Position numbers and translations under genes: made by a program. Positions 34,504-42,642 of a stretch of 50,456 bases of DNA are shown here, one piece after another. Source of the stretch: DATAQC01 sp038238185. Lineage in GTDB: Bacteria; Actinomycetota; Acidimicrobiia; Acidimicrobiales; AC-14. Every line of letters begins with the position of its first letter. Position 1 is the stretch's first letter. The notes under the pieces were generated by a model that was not told the origin of the DNA, searched no databases, and saw nothing but the letters and a program-made list of their open reading frames with translations. The stretch covers positions 1 through 50,456 of the forward strand of contig JBBRXY010000016.1 in NCBI GenBank assembly GCA_038238185.1. The letters are read 5' to 3'.

Positions 34504-36168
34504 TCACCCGTACACGTAGTTGCCGGGTGCGTCGGCCAGGACGGGGTGGGTGGCGCTCCCCGGCCCATCTGGGGGCCGGCGGGGGCTGCCGGCCCGGGGT
34601 TCGATCCAGTCGGCCCAGTCCTGCCACCAGGAGCCCTGGTGCTCGACGGCACCTGCCCTCCACGCCTCCGGCTCCGGAGGCAGATCGTCGTTGGTCCAGT
34701 ACTTGCGCTTCGGCCCGGGCGGGTTGACGATGCCGGCGATGTGGCCGGCCGACGTCAGCACGAACCGGAGGGGGCTGCCGAGCAGGCCGGTTGTGGCATA
34801 CGACGACGTCCACGGCGTGATGTGATCGGCCTCGGCGGCCAGGATGTAGGTTTCGGCGCCGATGTCGTCGAGCGCCAGGCGCCGACCGGCCATGGTCATG
34901 GTGCCGCCGGCCAGACGGTTCTCGCGGTAGAGCGAGCGGAGGTAGGACGAGTGCGTCGCCTCCGGCACCCGGGTGGCGTCGGCGTTCCAAGCGAGGATGT
35001 CGAACGCGGGCGGCGACTCGCCCATGAGCCAGTTGCGGCCCACGTAGTTCCAGATCAGGTCGTTGGGACGCAGCAGATCGAAGGTGGTGGCCATGTCGCG
35101 CCCGTCGAGAAAGCCGGTCTCGGCCATGCGCTCCTCGACCGCGGCCACCGCGTCGGCGTCGGTGAAGGTGGCCAGGGATCCGGGCTGGCTGAAATCGACC
35201 AGGGTGTTGAGCAGGGTCAGCGAGGCGACGCGATCGTTACCGACCTGCGCCTGGTAGGCCGCCAGCATGACGCCGAGCGTGCCGCCCACGCACAATCCGG
35301 CCACGTTCACCCGCTCGGCGCCGGTGATCTCGCAGACGGCGTCGACCGCCGCGCCCAGACCCTGGAGCAGGTAGTCGTCGAGGTCGACGTCGCGCATGGT
35401 CGCGTCGGGGTTGCGGTAGCTGATGGCGAAGGTGGTGTGGCCGTGGCCCACCGCCCACTCGGCAAAGCTCCGATCGGGGGCCAGGTCCATGATGTAGAAC
35501 CGGTTGATCCACGGCGGGCTCAGCAGCAGCGGGACCTCGAAGGTGGTGTCCGTCTGCGGGGCGTACTGGATCAGCTCGATGAGATCGTTGCGAAACACCA
35601 CCGCGCCCGGCGTGCAGGCCAAGTTCCCGCCCACCTCGAACGTCGACGAGTCCACCTGGCGCGGCCGGCCTCCGTTGTCGACCACGTCGTCGACGAAGTT
35701 GGTCAATCCGGCGACGGCACTGGCTCCTTTGGTCTCGGTGGCCTTGCGCATCGCCGTCGGGTTGCCCAGGAGGAAGTTGGTGGGGGCCAGGGCGTCGGCG
35801 GTCAATTCCAGGACGAACGAAGCCTTGTCGGCCTCGCCACCGACGAGGCCAGCGGCGCCGGGCAGGTCGCGCAGGGCTTGCGCCCACGCCAGGTACGCCT
35901 GGCGCTGACCGAAGTACCAGGCGTTGTCGTCCCAGGCTGGGTCGGAGAATCGCCGGTCTCCGGCCACCGGTGACAAGGCCGGCGCGCGGTCGCGACCGAC
36001 GGCGCGGGCCGCGGTCTCGATACCGGCTTGGGCCAGCCGGCCCCCGAGGCAGGCGCCCAGCTTCAGGGTCGACAGGGGGTGGCGCGCCACGCCCGTAGCC
36101 AAGCGGGTGAGCACGGGCCCGAACGCGGCGGGATCGTTGGACGAGACCGACGGCAGCGTCGTCGTCAT
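34504..36168 (-). CDS. phaC: Class I polyhydroxyalkanoate synthase 1
   Basis: PhaC polymerises (R)-3-hydroxyacyl-CoA on the granule surface. At 554 residues this is class I length. The lipase-like box VAGLCVGGT carries the nucleophile C293; D448 (AEADHITPW) and H476 (SAGHIAGIVNPP) complete the triad. The D-to-H spacing of 28 equals that of the Ralstonia enzyme (C319, D480, H508, from general knowledge). PQTDTTFEVPLLLSPPWINRFYIMDL and YWTNDDLP (in pieces) are conserved blocks. The ATG at 36168 overlaps the MaoC-type gene stop as ATGA. A second synthase of the same class is encoded rightward at 37911. Confidence 0.95.
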   Translation of the reverse strand: MTTTLPSVSSNDPAAFGPVLTRLATGVARHPLSTLKLGACLGGRLAQAGIETAARAVGRDRAPALSPVAGDRRFSDPAWDDNAWYFGQRQAYLAWAQALRDLPGAAGLVGGEADKASFVLELTADALAPTNFLLGNPTAMRKATETKGASAVAGLTNFVDDVVDNGGRPRQVDSSTFEVGGNLACTPGAVVFRNDLIELIQYAPQTDTTFEVPLLLSPPWINRFYIMDLAPDRSFAEWAVGHGHTTFAISYRNPDATMRDVDLDDYLLQGLGAAVDAVCEITGAERVNVAGLCVGGTLGVMLAAYQAQVGNDRVASLTLLNTLVDFSQPGSLATFTDADAVAAVEERMAETGFLDGRDMATTFDLLRPNDLIWNYVGRNWLMGESPPAFDILAWNADATRVPEATHSSYLRSLYRENRLAGGTMTMAGRRLALDDIGAETYILAAEADHITPWTSSYATTGLLGSPLRFVLTSAGHIAGIVNPPGPKRKYWTNDDLPPEPEAWRAGAVEHQGSWWQDWADWIEPRAGSPRRPPDGPGSATHPVLADAPGNYVYG

Positions 36169-36671
36169 GCGGTCCCCTTGGTGGTCGGGGCTCCGGGGAA
36201 CGACTCGTAGTACCGGTAGACGATGTCGGCGACGCATCCGGGCTTGGGCTTGTCCTCCACCTCGAAGGTGAGGCGGAACGTCGTCTGCAGGCCGCCGGTG
36301 ATCTCCTCCACCGCCGCCAGCTCGATCGCCGCCCGGACACGCGACCCCACGGGGACGGGCGCCGGGTAGCGCACGCGGTTGGACCCGTAGTTCAGGACGA
36401 GTGCGGCACCCTCGACGGAGAGCACCTCGTCGAGGAACAGTGTGGACAGCGACAGCGTGAGGTAGCCGTAGGCGATGGTGCCGCCGAAGGGCCCTGCCTG
36501 GGCACGCTCGGGATCGATGTGGATCCACTGCTTGTCGCCGGTGAGCTCGGCGAAGGTGTCGACCTCGTCCTGGGTGATCTCCCGCCAGGAACTGGTCCCG
36601 AGAACCTCGCCTGCTCGAGATGCCAGCTCGGTCATGTCCATCACTGCCGTTCTCGGACCGGAGGTCGTCAT
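36165..36671 (-). CDS. MaoC-like (R)-enoyl-CoA hydratase
   Basis: The 168-residue hot-dog protein has the hydratase-2 motif in AELTGDKQWIHIDPERA (Asp and His of the catalytic dyad at about residues 49-54), then GPFGGTIAYGYLTLSL. It would hydrate crotonyl-CoA to (R)-3-hydroxybutyryl-CoA, the form that PhaC uses; PhaJ has this role elsewhere. The ATG at 36671 has GGAGAAGG five bases upstream. This decides it over longer in-frame readings up to 36851 and over an internal ATG-rich stretch (AVMDMTEL). It is the first gene of the leftward PHA run and overlaps phaC by four bases. Confidence 0.9.
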   Translation of the reverse strand: MTTSGPRTAVMDMTELASRAGEVLGTSSWREITQDEVDTFAELTGDKQWIHIDPERAQAGPFGGTIAYGYLTLSLSTLFLDEVLSVEGAALVLNYGSNRVRYPAPVPVGSRVRAAIELAAVEEITGGLQTTFRLTFEVEDKPKPGCVADIVYRYYESFPGAPTTKGTA

Positions 36672-36789
36672 GGTTGCCTTCTCCCGTTGGATCATGGAAC
36701 CGTGATTCGAAGCCGCGTCCTCACCCGCCCTGTGCCGCGGTGTCAACGATGCCCGACGTGCATGTCGCCTCGATGTTGGTTTGGCAACA

Positions 36790-36829
36790 CCTCGGTGACG
36801 AGAATGTGAATCTCGTCTGTACCCCGAGG
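36790..36829. promoter_or_regulatory. Two-part hairpin in the leader upstream of maoC/phaC
   Basis: CCTCGG (36790-36795) pairs with CCGAGG (36824-36829), and inside it GACGAGA (36797-36803) pairs with TCTCGTC (36811-36817) around a 7-nt loop. The structure lies about 120 bp upstream of the maoC-type start, in the 341-bp gap between the two divergent PHA runs. It could be a leader structure of the leftward transcript. Confidence 0.4.
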
Positions 36830-36914
36830 AGCGGCCCGTGCGTTGCGACAACCGCCGTCAGCCGGCCGGACGCGCTCTGTGTCTGCTTCATGACCCTACC
36901 CGGCATCCTCGGGC

Positions 36915-36966
36915 TTGTAAACAATTTCACAAACGGGGTTTCAATCGAGCAGATGCTTGGTATAGT
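36915..36966 (+). promoter_or_regulatory. Candidate operator and promoter for the phasin gene
   Basis: TTTCAA (36939-36944) and TATAGT (36961-36966) are 16 bp apart, about 46 bp before the phasin start: a plausible promoter. Just upstream an imperfect palindrome TTGTAAACAATTTCACAA (36915-36932) has six of nine half-site positions symmetric. It is strikingly AT-rich for this window and is a candidate binding site for the XRE regulator encoded downstream. Confidence 0.5.
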
Positions 36967-37012
36967 TAACGCATCACCACAAGTGCACCGCCAAAACGAA
37001 AGGGGACACATC

Positions 37013-37318
37013 GTGCCCACCCCGGTTGAGACCACGTCCGCCATCCAGGAAAAGATCTTCGCGAGCATGCAGGTCAGCCAGAAGGCCATCCTCGACAGCG
37101 CCAAGAGCTGGTCCGCGACGTTCGAGGCCCTGGCCTCGACGGTCCCCCAGATCGAGCTCCCCGACCCCTCGGCCGGCGACCTGCTCGAGACGTCGCTCGA
37201 CTTCAGCAAGAAGGTCTTCGCCAGCCAGCGCGAGTTCGCCGCCAAGATGTTCGAGGCCGTGCAGCCCGTCACCGGCGCCCCGGCGAAGGCGGCTTCGGCG
37301 GCCAAGCCCCGCAGCTGA
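37013..37318 (+). CDS. Phasin-like granule protein
   Basis: The 101-residue product is a compact amphipathic helical protein: SAIQEKIFASMQVSQKAILDSAKSWSATFEAL (in pieces), VPQIELPDPSAGDLLETSLDFSKKVFASQREFAAKMFEAV (in pieces), and an Ala/Lys/Pro-rich tail. Phasins coat PHA granules through such helices and limit granule size. Identification rests on the helical pattern and on location between two phaC genes, not on a strict family motif. The start is GTG at 37013 with GAAAGGGG upstream. A 15-bp hairpin follows the gene. It heads the rightward PHA run and diverges from the maoC/phaC run. Confidence 0.78.
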   Translation: MPTPVETTSAIQEKIFASMQVSQKAILDSAKSWSATFEALASTVPQIELPDPSAGDLLETSLDFSKKVFASQREFAAKMFEAVQPVTGAPAKAASAAKPRS

Positions 37319-37341
37319 TCCGGTTCTCTCCCTGAACCACC

Positions 37342-37380
37342 GTCGCATGCCCGGAGGTGAACGTGCTCCGGGCATGCGAC
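37342..37380 (+). terminator. 15-bp perfect hairpin after the phasin gene
   Basis: GTCGCATGCCCGGAG (37342-37356) pairs perfectly with CTCCGGGCATGCGAC (37366-37380) around a 9-nt loop. It begins 23 bases after the phasin stop and ends 20 bases before the regulator start. No T-tract follows. It probably ends or attenuates transcription, giving more phasin than downstream product. Confidence 0.7.
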
Positions 37381-37399
37381 AGGATGACGGGGTGACGAA

Positions 37400-37798
37400 T
37401 TGCGCCGACCAGGACCTGCGTTGACCGACGGGTGGGAAACCCAGGTCGGTGCGCTCGGCGGCTTCCTGCGCACGCAGCGCCGCCTCGCCAATCTCTCGCT
37501 TCGCGAGATGGCTGAGCGCACCAAGGTCTCGAATGCCTACTTGAGCCAGATCGAGCGGGGCATGCATGTACCGTCCATGCGCGTCCTGAACTCGATCGCC
37601 CGAGCGCTCGATCTCTCGGCCGAGGCCATGTTGACCCAGGCCGGCCTCATCGACGACGCACCAGTCGACGAACACGGGCCGGCGCCACGATCCACTACCG
37701 AGGCGGCCATCCGAGCCGACGGCAGGCTCACCGCCGATCAGAAGGAGGCGCTTCTCTCTGTCTACCGGAGCTATCTCGCCAGCGACGGGAGCGCCTGA
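37400..37798 (+). CDS. XRE-family regulator of the PHA locus
   Basis: The 132-residue reading has a Cro/C1-type helix-turn-helix at about 20-75: FLRTQRRLANLSLREMAERTKVSNAYLSQIERGMHVPSMRVLNSIARAL (in pieces). A Pro-rich linker follows, then a C-terminal helical segment, LTADQKEALLSVYRSYLAS. Its position directly after the phasin gene and before phaC2 suggests control of phasin or synthase expression, as granule-sensing regulators do in other PHA loci. Starts are TTG at 37400 or TTG at 37421; neither has a good ribosome site. The operator candidate at 36915 is a natural target. Confidence 0.82.
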   Translation: MRRPGPALTDGWETQVGALGGFLRTQRRLANLSLREMAERTKVSNAYLSQIERGMHVPSMRVLNSIARALDLSAEAMLTQAGLIDDAPVDEHGPAPRSTTEAAIRADGRLTADQKEALLSVYRSYLASDGSA

Positions 37799-37910
37799 AG
37801 CAGTCCCGGCCACACACCCGGCGGTCGACGTCGGGCGCATCGCCACCGAGGAGCTGAGCCCCGAGGAGGGCCTGCTCGCAGGTGTTGACACCGGCAGCTT
37901 CTCCCGGGCC

Positions 37911-39518
37911 GTGAAAGCGGTGTGGACCGACCTGGCCCGCCATCCGTTCACCGTCGGCCTGACCACCACGCGCCACGTCGCCACCCTCGCCCACGTCGGC
38001 TGGGCCGCGACCGGTCGGGCGTGGGGGTTGAACGTGGCCGGACCCGTCGACACCGACGACCGCGACCGGCGCTTTGCCCACCCGAGTTGGGAGCGCAACC
38101 CCTGGTTCTACTGGCTCCGGCAGTCGCACCTGGCGTGGACCAGGTATCTGCACGAGCTGGTGGATACCGCCGACGTCGATCCGTCGACGGCCGACAAGGC
38201 CAGGTTCGCCACCGACCTGGTCGTCGATGCCCTCGCCCCCACCAACTTCTTCCTGAGCAATCCCGCCGCCCTGCAGCGGGCGTTCGAGACCGGCGGCAAC
38301 TCCGCCCTGGCCGGCGCGCGGAACTTCTTCGCCGACGTGGCGAACAACGGTGGCATGCCCAGTCAGGTCGACACGTCGCCGTTCACCGTGGGCGAGAACC
38401 TGGCCGCCACCCCGGGCAAGATCGTCTTCCGGAACGACCTCATGGAGCTGATCCAGTACGCCCCGCAGACGAAGACCACCTTCGAGGTTCCGCTGCTGCT
38501 GAGCCCGCCGTGGATCAACAAGTACTACATCATGGACCTGGCTCCGGGACGGAGCTTCGTGGAGTGGGCGGTCACCCACGGCCACACCGTGTTCGCCATC
38601 AGTTACCGCAACCCCGACGAGTCGATGCGCAACGTCAGCCTCGACGACTACCTGCTCCGCGGGCCCTACGACGCCCTCGAGGTGATCGCCGACATCACTG
38701 GCACCGACCAGGTCAACATCGTCGGCCTGTGCCTGGGCGGCAGCCTCACGGTGATGCTGATGGCCCACCTGGCCGCCAACGGCGGTGATCGGGTGCGGTC
38801 GGCCACGCTGCTGAACACGCTCGTCGACTTCAGCGAGCCCGGGCCCATGAAGCGCTTCCTCGACCGCGAGTCGGTCGCCCGCATGACCACACAGATGGCC
38901 GGACGCGGATACCTCGACGCCACGGAGATGTCGCGCATGTTCGACCTCCTCCGCGCACGCGACCTGGTGTGGAACTACGTGGTGAGCGGCTGGCTCATGG
39001 GCGAGCGGCCTCCGGCCTTCGACATCCTGGCGTGGAATGGCGACGGCACCCGGATGCCGGCCGACATGCACTCGTTCTATCTGCGCTGCTGTTACGTGGA
39101 GAACCAACTGGCCCAGGGCAGGATGACTCTGGGGGGTACGCAGCTCGACCTCGACCGGGTCACCTCCGACACCTACGTCCTGTCGGCCAAGGACGACCAC
39201 ATCGCCCCGTGGAAGTCGGCCTATGCGACCACGTCGCTGCTGGGCGCAGACTGCCGCTTCGTGCTCACGTCCTCCGGCCACGTGGCCGGGATCGTGAACC
39301 CCGATGCCTCGCGCCGGCGTTACTGGACCAACGACGCCCTCCCCACCGAGGCCGACGAGTGGCTCGGCGCCGCCGACCTGCACCAGGGGTCGTGGTGGCA
39401 CGACTGGGCCGACTGGATCGCCGCCCGGGCCGGTGACCGCCGCCCTCCGCCGGCCCTCGGGAGCACGTCGCATCCGCCGATCGCCGACGCGCCAGGAACC
39501 TACGTGCATCAAAAGTAG
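37911..39518 (+). CDS. phaC: Class I polyhydroxyalkanoate synthase 2
   Basis: The 535-residue protein is a paralogue of the synthase at 34504, with VGLCLGGSL carrying nucleophile C274, D429 in AKDDHIAPW and H457 in SSGHVAGIVNP; the D-to-H spacing is again 28. It shares PQTKTTFEVPLLLSPPWIN and the C-terminal LHQGSWWHDWADWI with synthase 1. Start choice is uncertain: the GTG at 37911 lacks a good ribosome site. The same frame is open upstream past 37800 (reading ELSPEEGLLAGVDTGSFSRAVK) without an ATG, GTG or TTG, and synthase 1 has homologous residues there. Two synthases may differ in substrate or act as a heterodimer. Confidence 0.93.
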   Translation: MKAVWTDLARHPFTVGLTTTRHVATLAHVGWAATGRAWGLNVAGPVDTDDRDRRFAHPSWERNPWFYWLRQSHLAWTRYLHELVDTADVDPSTADKARFATDLVVDALAPTNFFLSNPAALQRAFETGGNSALAGARNFFADVANNGGMPSQVDTSPFTVGENLAATPGKIVFRNDLMELIQYAPQTKTTFEVPLLLSPPWINKYYIMDLAPGRSFVEWAVTHGHTVFAISYRNPDESMRNVSLDDYLLRGPYDALEVIADITGTDQVNIVGLCLGGSLTVMLMAHLAANGGDRVRSATLLNTLVDFSEPGPMKRFLDRESVARMTTQMAGRGYLDATEMSRMFDLLRARDLVWNYVVSGWLMGERPPAFDILAWNGDGTRMPADMHSFYLRCCYVENQLAQGRMTLGGTQLDLDRVTSDTYVLSAKDDHIAPWKSAYATTSLLGADCRFVLTSSGHVAGIVNPDASRRRYWTNDALPTEADEWLGAADLHQGSWWHDWADWIAARAGDRRPPPALGSTSHPPIADAPGTYVHQK

Positions 39519-39542
39519 CGAACACCGAAAGGGATGACTCCG

Positions 39543-40559
39543 ATGCCGACGACGAAGACGACCGGGCGACGGGTGGCCATCGCCTGCCAGGGCGGAGGCA
39601 GCCACACGGCCTTCTCCGCCGGAGCGCTGAAGCGACTCGTGGTGGCCGACGACTACGACGTGGTGGCCCTCACCGGCACGTCGGGGGGAGCGATCGACGC
39701 CCTCCTGGCCTGGTACGCGTTGTTGGCCGACGGCCCGGAGATGGTGGGTGACCGGCTGGAGGCGTTTTGGCGGGAGATGTCCGCCACGTCGCCCGTCGAC
39801 CTCCTCACGAACGAGTGGACACTGTGGACCTCACGGGCGCTGTCGACGGTGCTCACGCCGGAGATCAGCCCGTACCTGTACCCGCCGGTGGCCGCCTGGC
39901 AGTTCAAGAGGGTGCTGAAGAACCACGTCGACTTCGATCGGATCCCCGACCTGGTGGCCAAGTACGGACCGGCCACGCCGCTGCTGCTCATCGGGGCAGC
40001 CGACGTCCTGTCGGGGAAGTTCAAGGTATTCAGGAACGGTTGGGACGCCGACACCAACGCACCCGTGCTCGAGGTGTCCGCCGATGCCATCCTGGCCTCG
40101 GCCGCCATCCCCACCCTGTTCAGGGCCGTGCACATCGACGACGGGGTGTACTGGGACGGCCTGTTCTCCCAGAACCCACCCGTGCGCGACCTTCCCGACG
40201 CCAAGCCCGACGAGATCTGGGTATTGCAGATCAACCCCACCGAGCGCCGGGCCGAGCCCACCTCCATGGGCGACATCCGCGACCGGAGGAACGAGTTGTC
40301 CGGCAACCTGTCGCTCCACCAGGAGCTGTTCTTCATCGACAAGATCAACCAGTTGATCGACGGTGACGGGAAGGGCAACAATCTCACCGGCTCCAAGTAC
40401 CAGCGCATCGAGGTACGCACGATCGAGATGGACATGAAGGTCGAGCTCGATTCCGAGTCGAAGCTCGATCGCAGCCCGGGGTTCATCAACGCCCTGCTCG
40501 AGCGCGGCCAGGCACAGGCCGAAGAATTCCTCCGTTCGCTCCCCGCCCACGCCCCGTAG
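39543..40559 (+). CDS. Patatin-like phospholipase / esterase
   Basis: The 338-residue protein has the patatin oxyanion loop CQGGGSHTAF (about 15-24), the nucleophile elbow GTSGG (nucleophile Ser in the first third) and the partner Asp in DDGVYWDGLFSQNP (DG motif). This gives a Ser-Asp dyad. No signal peptide is present, so it acts in the cytoplasm. I chose the ATG at 39543 because GAAAGGG sits nine bases upstream; the ATG at 39534 is only two bases from that site. It begins 24 bp after the phaC2 stop and is likely cotranscribed. It could act on granule lipids or as an intracellular PHA depolymerase; both are inference. Confidence 0.85.
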   Translation: MPTTKTTGRRVAIACQGGGSHTAFSAGALKRLVVADDYDVVALTGTSGGAIDALLAWYALLADGPEMVGDRLEAFWREMSATSPVDLLTNEWTLWTSRALSTVLTPEISPYLYPPVAAWQFKRVLKNHVDFDRIPDLVAKYGPATPLLLIGAADVLSGKFKVFRNGWDADTNAPVLEVSADAILASAAIPTLFRAVHIDDGVYWDGLFSQNPPVRDLPDAKPDEIWVLQINPTERRAEPTSMGDIRDRRNELSGNLSLHQELFFIDKINQLIDGDGKGNNLTGSKYQRIEVRTIEMDMKVELDSESKLDRSPGFINALLERGQAQAEEFLRSLPAHAP

Positions 40560-40607
40560 GCGGGCGTCGGTGAGCGGAGGCTGAGCGAGCACCGAATGGT
40601 CGGGCCC

Positions 40608-41834
40608 CTACTCGGGCAACTCGATGGTCGTCAGCAGGCGTTCGACGTCGGATCGCCCGGCGTCGAACCGGTCGGGATCGGCGGTGTAAGTCACCAGCCA
40701 GGCCTTGCCGCTGCGGACGGTCCACACGGCGAGGAAGCGAAGGTCGCCGCTGCCGAGGTCGGCGCCGTAGCTGAGGCGGTAGGCGGGCGAGCCCGACAGC
40801 GTCGTGGGCCGCGACTCCCCCGTCGTGCCCCCGGGGATGTCGTTGATCTGCTTCAGGCTGAGCTGGGTGTACCCGTCGAGGGTGAACGGTTCCGCCTGGC
40901 TCTGGCGCAAAACGTTGACGTTGCGGCGGAATGGCTCGCTGGGGGGATCTAAAAACACGATGAGCGGGCTGCCGGCGCTGCTCGCCTCCACCGACCAGGC
41001 ACTCGGGTACTCCAGGCTTACGCCCGAGGGGTCGGTGAAGGGAGTGAAACCGGCTTTCGACGGCCCGGTTGTCGCGGTCCTCCCCGCCGTCGCGGTGTTC
41101 CCCGTGGTCGTGGAGGTGGTCGGCTTCGGACCGGTGTCGGGAGTGTTCTTGGCCTTGCCGCTCATGCGCTCGCCCACCAGGGAGGCCAGGCGGGCGCGCT
41201 CGGCGTCGGAGAAGGGCGCACCCGACGCGGTCTCGTAGACTCCGGCGAACACCCGGCCCTGCCGGAGGATGGTCAGGTCGACGAACACCGACAGCTCCTG
41301 GCCATCAGCCTCCAACGGCACCGTCAGACGGGAGGCGACGACCTCGTCGGCGACCTTGGCAGTCGACAACGATGCCGCGGACACCTCTCCCACCTTCAGC
41401 CCCGGATCGGCGCCGTCCTCGATCGACGCCTGCAGACCGTCCTTCACACACTGGCCGAGCAACGCACCCTTGAGATCGGAGAACGCCTGGCGGGCCTCGG
41501 CCTCCGTCTCGGCCAGGACGGCGCCGGACGAGACGTGCATGTTGCCGTCGTCCTTGGAGAAGTCGGTCCCGCTGGCCCCACGCGGCTTTTCGTCGTCGGT
41601 CAGCAGCGGGTTGTTCTTGAGACACGCGTCGAGCGGGTTCGCCGCGCTCTTGTCGCTCTTGTTGTCCGGTTCGGCGGTGAAGCCGGGCAGGTCGGCCGAC
41701 GTGAGGACGATCCGCTCGGCCTTGACCTTGTCCGCCGGAGCGGCGGGCTTGGACGACCGGCTACCGCACGCGGCGCCCGACAGCAGGGCCGTGGCGGCCA
41801 CCAAGGCCAGGATTCGGGAACCTGACGTCTCCAT
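40608..41834 (-). CDS. Secreted lipoprotein with LpqN/PsbP-like C-terminus
   Basis: The 408-residue protein has a signal with lipobox SGAAC (Cys23). The mature N-terminal half (about 35-235) carries a Cys pair (DACLKN, GQCVKD) and an alternating strand/helix pattern. A Thr-rich linker (about 236-262) follows. The C-terminal domain (about 265-408) resembles LpqN/Mog1/PsbP folds: FTDPSGVSLEYPSAWSVE, TLDGYTQLSLKQIND, GSPAYRLSYG and KAWLVTYTADPDRFD (in pieces). Functions in this group are poorly known. GGGGGAGGA precedes the ATG. It is convergent with the patatin-like gene across about 48 bp. Confidence 0.78.
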   Translation of the reverse strand: METSGSRILALVAATALLSGAACGSRSSKPAAPADKVKAERIVLTSADLPGFTAEPDNKSDKSAANPLDACLKNNPLLTDDEKPRGASGTDFSKDDGNMHVSSGAVLAETEAEARQAFSDLKGALLGQCVKDGLQASIEDGADPGLKVGEVSAASLSTAKVADEVVASRLTVPLEADGQELSVFVDLTILRQGRVFAGVYETASGAPFSDAERARLASLVGERMSGKAKNTPDTGPKPTTSTTTGNTATAGRTATTGPSKAGFTPFTDPSGVSLEYPSAWSVEASSAGSPLIVFLDPPSEPFRRNVNVLRQSQAEPFTLDGYTQLSLKQINDIPGGTTGESRPTTLSGSPAYRLSYGADLGSGDLRFLAVWTVRSGKAWLVTYTADPDRFDAGRSDVERLLTTIELPE

Positions 41835-41934
41835 GATCTGTGTCCTCCCCCGAGGCGATCGTTGCCTACCACCACCGTCGGCTGTCCGGTGGCGCCGGCG
41901 ACACCGTAGCTAGCCTCGCCTTGTCGGCTGGGCT

Positions 41935-42573
41935 TCACGACGCCGACCGGAGGCTCCCCTCCAGGGTGGCGGCGATGATCTCGATGCTGCCGGGCGGGCA
42001 GGAACCTGGTCGAGCCAGCAGGTCGCGCATCGCTTTCGGCCAGGTGACGAGGACACCCCGGACGTCGAACGGCTTGGCGAACATTCGCCACTCGGCGTTG
42101 ACGAAGCAGAGGACCGGGTGCACCGGGATCGCCGCCCATCGGGCACCCAGCGCCTCGCGGACGGCGGCGACCTGCGCCGACATGGCTCTGACCATCGCCG
42201 TGCAGTCGCGCCGGCCCACGTAGAGGCGGATCTCGGGGGAGAACCACCCGCCGACGTTGTTCTTGACGACTTGGCCCCGGTAGCGCTTGGCATCGATCAC
42301 CCACACTCCGGAGGGCGTCACGGCCAAGTGGTCGATGTTCGCGTTGGTCCCGGGCCTGAGCCGGTCGTGGAGAACCGACACCGCCGGCGGGAGGTGGGCT
42401 GCGCAAGTCGGACAGGTTGCGCGAGAGCGGAGTTGGGTCAGGCGATCGGCCACGCTCTTGTCCTGTCGGTCACCATGGCCCCGAACTGAAGGGCCGGTTC
42501 GGGGAGACCACCCGTTCTGGCATGGAACAGCCTCGCGGCTCTCGCGCCGTCTACGTTGCTCGACGATCGACAC
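41935..42573 (-). CDS. NERD-domain protein
   Basis: The 212-residue protein contains a NERD (nuclease-related) domain: VLHDRLRPGTNANIDHLAVTPSGVWVIDAKRYRGQV (in pieces, about 67-102), with the conserved N-x-D-H and D-A-K residues. A C-terminal strand follows (IPVHPVLCFVNAEW ... VLVTWPKAM). The CPTCAAHL segment just before the domain could bind a metal. NERD proteins are related to endonuclease-fold enzymes and are often membrane-linked or fused to helicases or kinases; here the domain stands alone. The N-terminal 45 residues are Arg-rich and lack the expected Gly-Glu motif, so the start or 5' end is uncertain. It borders a decayed region. Confidence 0.72.
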   Translation of the reverse strand: MSIVEQRRRRESREAVPCQNGWSPRTGPSVRGHGDRQDKSVADRLTQLRSRATCPTCAAHLPPAVSVLHDRLRPGTNANIDHLAVTPSGVWVIDAKRYRGQVVKNNVGGWFSPEIRLYVGRRDCTAMVRAMSAQVAAVREALGARWAAIPVHPVLCFVNAEWRMFAKPFDVRGVLVTWPKAMRDLLARPGSCPPGSIEIIAATLEGSLRSAS

Positions 42574-42642
42574 GTAGCAGATTCGCCGGGCGGCAGCGAC
42601 CAGGACCTACCGTGGGCCGCACGTGATCGGGAGGAGGGTGCG

